A DNA stretch of 64,000 nucleotides. It comes from Bacteroidota bacterium (GTDB taxonomy: Bacteria > Bacteroidota > Bacteroidia > Chitinophagales > Chitinophagaceae). The position numbers and the translations under genes are program-made. The notes under the pieces were generated by a model, which was not told the DNA's origin, made no database searches, and saw only the letters and a program-made list of their open reading frames with translations. Shown one piece after another: positions 60,211 through 64,000 of this stretch. The stretch is from contig JAIUNW010000010.1 of NCBI GenBank assembly GCA_020161535.1, positions 62,001-126,000 on the forward strand, in the 5' to 3' direction. Numbering within the stretch: position 1 is the first letter of the stretch; each line of letters opens with the position of its first letter.

Positions 60211-60543
60211 ATGCTCCGGAAGATGCGCTTATTGTTTTTCTATTACAATGAAGCCATCTTCTGGAGTTTGTCTTTTATTGCCATTTATTTTTTGGCTGAT
60301 CCCGCGTCTACACTGCCAAGCCTGTGTGTTTTTCATTGGCTGGGATGGGAAAATTGCTGGGGCTGCGGATTGGCACGCAGTATCCACCAGGCATTGCACG
60401 GACATTTTATTTCGTCTTGGGAATTGCACAAGCTGGGCATACCCGCTATTTTCATTTTATCGACCAGAGTGCTATCTTTAGTGAAACGCCAAAGGCCAAA
60501 ACATGATCAACTATATGCTGTCGCTACCCGATCTTCAACCTGA
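60211..60543 (+). CDS. DUF2752 membrane protein
   Basis: The 110-residue protein has two hydrophobic stretches and the family core CVFHWLGWENCWGCGLARSIHQALHG, whose cysteines are conserved. The function is unknown. It overlaps the following TM2 gene by 41 bp, an arrangement often seen for these two families in Bacteroidota. It starts 12 nt after the large secreted protein gene. Confidence 0.85.
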   Translation: MLRKMRLLFFYYNEAIFWSLSFIAIYFLADPASTLPSLCVFHWLGWENCWGCGLARSIHQALHGHFISSWELHKLGIPAIFILSTRVLSLVKRQRPKHDQLYAVATRSST

Positions 60544-60850
60544 GGAAATGGCGGGCTTAAAAGAATTAACAGCCGGCATGAGCGACAATCTGCAACAACA
60601 ATTTTATATGGTCTATGCGAGTAAAAGAAAACGCCCGCAAGAAATATTGCTCATGACCTGCCTCGGCTTTGTAGTGGTGGCGGGCATACAAAGATTTGTG
60701 CTTGGGCAAGTGGGGATGGGGATTCTTTATCTGTTTACCGGCGGACTATGTTTGATCGGCACCATCTATGACCTGGTCAATTACAAAAAACTCACCACCG
60801 ATTACAACCTTGAACAGATGTATGAGTCGGCGCGCATGATTGGTCGATAA
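60503..60850 (+). CDS. TM2 domain protein
   Basis: The 115-residue protein has a helical N-terminal part and two membrane segments separated by a short turn (QEILLMTCLGFVVVAGIQRF, then GILYLFTGGLCLIGTIYDLV), the TM2 pattern including IQRFVLGQVGMGILYLF and YDLV. The role is unknown. The start may be at 60503 or at the ATG at 60515; both lie inside the DUF2752 gene. Confidence 0.88.
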   Translation: MINYMLSLPDLQPEEMAGLKELTAGMSDNLQQQFYMVYASKRKRPQEILLMTCLGFVVVAGIQRFVLGQVGMGILYLFTGGLCLIGTIYDLVNYKKLTTDYNLEQMYESARMIGR

Positions 60851-60856
60851 GCGCGT

Positions 60857-61870
60857 TCAGTTTCCTGTGATTTGTAATGGCTGTTGCGGTATTTTTAATT
60901 GCTGTGAGAGAAAGCGCGATATCTCTTTTTCCACGCCAGCCGCATCTTCCGATTTATAGGGCGAAGCAATCACATGATCGCCGGTGAGCGGCATCGCTTT
61001 TTCTGTTTTCAACGAATCTGCAGTACCCAGCAAGCTAAACATGTTGCGCATGGCAGAAACGCGCACCACCGGGTCCTGGTGGGCGGCGTCTTTGTAATAA
61101 TACAATAACAGGGTCGGTTGTTTCACCTGCTTAAAAACCGCTGGCAGCATGGTTGTTTCGAGCATTTCTTCCAGGGCCACTGCAGCTTCCAGTCGATATG
61201 GACTGCTCCAATACTGTTTATATTTTTCGCGGTCATCGGCAGCGCGATTGAATTTTCCGCCTTTTACGAGCTCGGCAATTTGTAATCCCCAGTGATTGTT
61301 TAACAACCAGGCATTCGGGTCATTGATTTCAATATTCGGGCTGAGCAATACCAGGGCATACACTTTATCGGGATAAGCAGCGGCGAGCTGCAATGCCTGG
61401 GTAGCACCCGTACTGGTGCCCATCAAAATCAGCTTCTTACCAATGCGGTTGCCAATCATCAGGGCTTCTTTTGCGGAAGCCCAGTATTTATCGGCCGTAA
61501 GATTGGCGAGCGCATCGCTGGTGTCGATGCCGTGTTCTGCCAGTCTTGCCAGGTATAGGTTGGCACCAAACTGCCGGGCGATATTTGTATGGGTCGGTGC
61601 ACCTTCAAATTGCGAGGCCGTAAAACCATGCAGGTAAACAATCGAATATTCGGTTGGGCGTTCCAGTGAGTCGGCCCAAATGATACGTGCTTCGTTATCG
61701 GGTTTCAGCCGATGCCCTGCATCCAGTGCTTTTACATATTGATTGAGGGCGGCAGCATCTGTGGGCGGCGTAGGGAGTGCTGTGGCATAGACCGGCGTTT
61801 CGGGATGCGGGCCCAGGAAATAGGTTACTAGCAACCCCAGCAGTATGATCCACCACCATTTATATCGCAT
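60857..61870 (-). CDS. Alpha/beta hydrolase, membrane-anchored carboxylesterase-like
   Basis: The 337-residue protein has an N-terminal hydrophobic anchor (about 5-21), so it faces the periplasm. IVYLHGFTASQFEG, the nucleophile motif MGTSTGATQAL (about residue 150), YKDAAHQDPVV and LTGDHVIASP give the hydrolase layout. The substrate is not predictable. It is preceded on the same strand, 21 nt away, by the Gfo/Idh/MocA gene. Confidence 0.87.
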   Translation of the reverse strand: MRYKWWWIILLGLLVTYFLGPHPETPVYATALPTPPTDAAALNQYVKALDAGHRLKPDNEARIIWADSLERPTEYSIVYLHGFTASQFEGAPTHTNIARQFGANLYLARLAEHGIDTSDALANLTADKYWASAKEALMIGNRIGKKLILMGTSTGATQALQLAAAYPDKVYALVLLSPNIEINDPNAWLLNNHWGLQIAELVKGGKFNRAADDREKYKQYWSSPYRLEAAVALEEMLETTMLPAVFKQVKQPTLLLYYYKDAAHQDPVVRVSAMRNMFSLLGTADSLKTEKAMPLTGDHVIASPYKSEDAAGVEKEISRFLSQQLKIPQQPLQITGN

Positions 61871-61891
61871 GGTATTCGTTTTGGCGCGCCA

Positions 61892-63232
61892 TCAAAGACA
61901 AATATCCACCACCAGTTTTTCTTTCCTGCTTTTTTCAGCAGCAAATCCCATCAAATGACTTTCGATCGACGCATCGATGGTTGAAGTTAGTAGTCCGGGG
62001 TCATTTTTCGAAACCGCCTGTACAAAATCTGCCATCAATCGCCAGTCGCCCCCGCCATGTTTATCGGTCTTTTCCATCCAATGCTCTCGCTTGCCGGTTT
62101 TGTAATGCGTAATGGTGAACTCGGTCATATCGCCCACGATATCCCCGAAGCTGCCCATGATGCGCGTGCGACGACCTTCATAAGAAGTGAATGCCTCCAG
62201 CGAAAAATTGGCGGTAACACCACCGTCAAACAGCATATTGCTTATATAATGATCGGGTTGGTCATTGTCCATCCGGTACACGCAACGGCCATAGTTGGAC
62301 GTCTTTAATTGTTCAAGAATAAAGCTGGGCTGGTCTTCTTTCTCCAGGGGCAGGTCAAATACATAATTTCTTTTCCGGTCGCGGTAATAGATTTGTATGG
62401 CTGAATAGGGGCATGTTTTTTCTACTGAACAGCCATCTGTACAACGGTTGGTGCTACCCGGCGGCGCGTTGTCAAACTTGAACCAGCTCAGTTCGCCAAA
62501 AGCATGCACCGATTTACAGGGCTTGCCAATCAGCCAGCGAATAATATCAAGGTCGTGACTGGATTTTGCCAGGATGATGGGCGCAGACAATTCGCTGTTG
62601 TGCCAATTGCCGCGCACATACGAATGACTCATATGTACGTACTCAATGGGCTCCAGGTGTTGGATGCTGATGACCCGACCAATCACTTCGTTCGACAACA
62701 ATTCTTTTAGTTTGCGGAAATAGGGCGCATAGCGCAATACATGACAGATGGCGAGGATGCGATTGTGTTTGCGGCTGCGAGCGAGAATCTCGCGACATTC
62801 TGATTCACTCGGGCTAATGGGCTTCTCCAACAAAATATGATAACCCGCATCCATCGCGGCGATACAGGGACCAAAATGCAATTGATCGGGGTTGGAGATG
62901 ATCACCGCATCTGCAAAGCGCGGTTTTTTAAACACATCCTCCCAGGAGCTGAAACGATTTTCGGGGGGGATATTGTGGTGGGTAGCGAATCGTTCATTGC
63001 GAACCGGGTTGGGTTCAGCAATGCCCACCATCTTCACCTGGTCGGGAAAATGCAGCGCGAAACTGCCATAAATATTGCCCCGTTTGCCTGCACCGATAAC
63101 AATGGCCGTAATGGGTTGGTCTACCGGTCGTAGGTTGTCGGGGTATAGTATGGGATCAACTTCATCGTGCTCTATTTCATACAGCGATAATTCTTCGTTC
63201 GTTGTTTCCCGGTTACTCCATCTTTTTTCCAT
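61892..63232 (-). CDS. Gfo/Idh/MocA family oxidoreductase
   Basis: The 446-residue enzyme has no signal peptide. The NAD(P) domain has ITAIVIGAGKRGNIYG (about 42-57) and the ILLEKPISPSESEC segment. A later CTDGCSVEKTCPYSA stretch (about 263) has three cysteines that could bind metal. It should oxidise or reduce a sugar-type substrate in the cytoplasm. It is divergent from the DUF5009/NagX-type gene over 62 bp, which suggests joint use of an amino sugar or similar compound. Confidence 0.9.
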   Translation of the reverse strand: MEKRWSNRETTNEELSLYEIEHDEVDPILYPDNLRPVDQPITAIVIGAGKRGNIYGSFALHFPDQVKMVGIAEPNPVRNERFATHHNIPPENRFSSWEDVFKKPRFADAVIISNPDQLHFGPCIAAMDAGYHILLEKPISPSESECREILARSRKHNRILAICHVLRYAPYFRKLKELLSNEVIGRVISIQHLEPIEYVHMSHSYVRGNWHNSELSAPIILAKSSHDLDIIRWLIGKPCKSVHAFGELSWFKFDNAPPGSTNRCTDGCSVEKTCPYSAIQIYYRDRKRNYVFDLPLEKEDQPSFILEQLKTSNYGRCVYRMDNDQPDHYISNMLFDGGVTANFSLEAFTSYEGRRTRIMGSFGDIVGDMTEFTITHYKTGKREHWMEKTDKHGGGDWRLMADFVQAVSKNDPGLLTSTIDASIESHLMGFAAEKSRKEKLVVDICL

Positions 63233-63294
63233 AATTCAATTTACTGAATGATCATTGTCTGATCTTCTTATTAAATTCACAAAAACCCACCAAC

Positions 63295-64000
63295 ATGCAG
63301 GCTCTAAAGTCAGAGCGATTTCTTGCGCTGGATGTATTTCGCGGCATGACCGTTTGTTTCATGATCATTGTTAATACACCCGGCTTCAATGCGCCCACTT
63401 TTTCACCCTTACTCCATGCTACCTGGCATGGCTTCACGCCGACAGATCTTGTATTTCCTTCTTTTCTTTTCGCGGTAGGCAATGCCATGGCCTTCGTGAT
63501 GCCTAAATGGGAAGGATTGCCCACCGGGCAGGTACTAACGAAGATCCTTAAACGAAGTTTCCTGATTTTCCTACTCGGCTATTTAATGTACTGGTTTCCC
63601 TTTTTCAAACATACACCAGAAGGTTGGGTACTATCGCCCATTGGCGAAACACGTGTATTTGGTGTATTGCAAAGAATAGGCCTTTGTTATGGTATCGCCG
63701 CGACTTTAATCTATTTTTTAAAACCCAGGGCCGCTGCCTGGCTGGCAGTTGCCTTTCTTTTTATCTACTGGGGATTGCTGTACTGGCTGGCAGGACCCGG
63801 CGATCCGTTGAGCCTCGAAGGCAATGCAGTATTGCGTATTGACCGCTGGTTATTGGGTGAGCACCATCTTTATCATGGCGAGGGCCTCGCTTTTGACCCC
63901 GAAGGCCTATTGAGCACCCTGCCCGCAGTCGCGAATGTGATCGGTGGTTATCTGGCCGGAGCCTGGATACGGAAAAACGGCTCGAATTGGGAAACCCTGG
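63295..64000 (+). CDS. DUF5009/NagX-type membrane acyltransferase-like protein (3' end missing)
   Basis: The frame is open from the ATG at 63295 to the window end, giving 235 codons of a longer gene. The N-terminal signature RFLALDVFRGMTVCFMIIVN and TPTDLVFPSFLFAVGNAMAF, with several hydrophobic helices, match the group related to heparan-alpha-glucosaminide N-acetyltransferase. It is probably an inner-membrane protein acting on an amino sugar. It is a distant paralog of 25989-27107. Confidence 0.88.
   Translation, partial: MQALKSERFLALDVFRGMTVCFMIIVNTPGFNAPTFSPLLHATWHGFTPTDLVFPSFLFAVGNAMAFVMPKWEGLPTGQVLTKILKRSFLIFLLGYLMYWFPFFKHTPEGWVLSPIGETRVFGVLQRIGLCYGIAATLIYFLKPRAAAWLAVAFLFIYWGLLYWLAGPGDPLSLEGNAVLRIDRWLLGEHHLYHGEGLAFDPEGLLSTLPAVANVIGGYLAGAWIRKNGSNWETL

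Overview
The window looks like chromosomal DNA of a Bacteroidota bacterium, most likely of the Chitinophagaceae. The signs are a SusC/SusD outer-membrane pair, a type IX secretion (T9SS) C-terminal sorting domain, families common in this phylum (DUF885, DUF5009, DUF5107, GH127, TonB-plug/macroglobulin protein), and Bacteroidota-type promoters (TTG about 20 nt before TAnnTTTG or TAnnTTCG). There is no phage, insertion sequence, rRNA operon or CRISPR array. Genes are packed tightly and several convergent pairs overlap by 4 nt.

Layout. 1-1240: end of an oxidoreductase gene, a 20-bp tandem repeat, then a minus-strand unit with its own promoter and terminator carrying two class II tRNA-like RNAs. 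1242-7671: Lrp regulator; minus operon of alpha/beta hydrolase, glycosyltransferase and a DppC-type permease; MarR regulator with acyl-CoA dehydrogenase; an exported Dabb protein. 7695-12698: minus operon of sugar transporter, gnd, zwf and pgl (oxidative pentose phosphate pathway). 12802-14912: MFS transporter, DUF2809 protein, RRM RNA-binding protein. 15037-25878: four large exported minus-strand proteins (TonB-plug/macroglobulin protein, S9 peptidase, DUF5107-TPR protein, putative glycoside hydrolase) with palindromic repeats between some of them. 25989-36023: DUF5009 protein, LacI regulator, an orphan korB, a possible two-peptide small gene, cupin/JmjC protein, YciO/Sua5-type protein, RNase HII, heme A synthase, patatin and lipid kinase.

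36066-48922 is the clearest functional cluster. It holds 4-hydroxyproline epimerase, SusC, SusD, a DUF885 peptidase, a DHDPS-family deaminase, 2-oxoglutarate-semialdehyde dehydrogenase, a DadA-type oxidase and an exported amidohydrolase. Together these fit import and breakdown of hydroxyproline-containing peptides to 2-oxoglutarate. Two promoters in the cluster share a nearly identical element at nearly the same distance from their -7 boxes. An operon of amino-acid permease, exported Dabb protein and exported hydrolase follows (49067-51769).

51826-64000: Gfo/Idh/MocA oxidoreductases, a GH127 arabinofuranosidase, an AraC regulator with three helically phased repeats upstream, a large T9SS-secreted protein related to the N,N-dimethylformamidase large subunit, a DUF2752/TM2 pair, an esterase, and a DUF5009/NagX-type protein cut by the window end.

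The observation most likely to be new is the tandem pair of tRNA-like RNAs at 776-1097. Both have tRNA elbow features and a leucine-tRNA-like D arm, but an anticodon loop without U33 and a long variable arm with conserved internal motifs.
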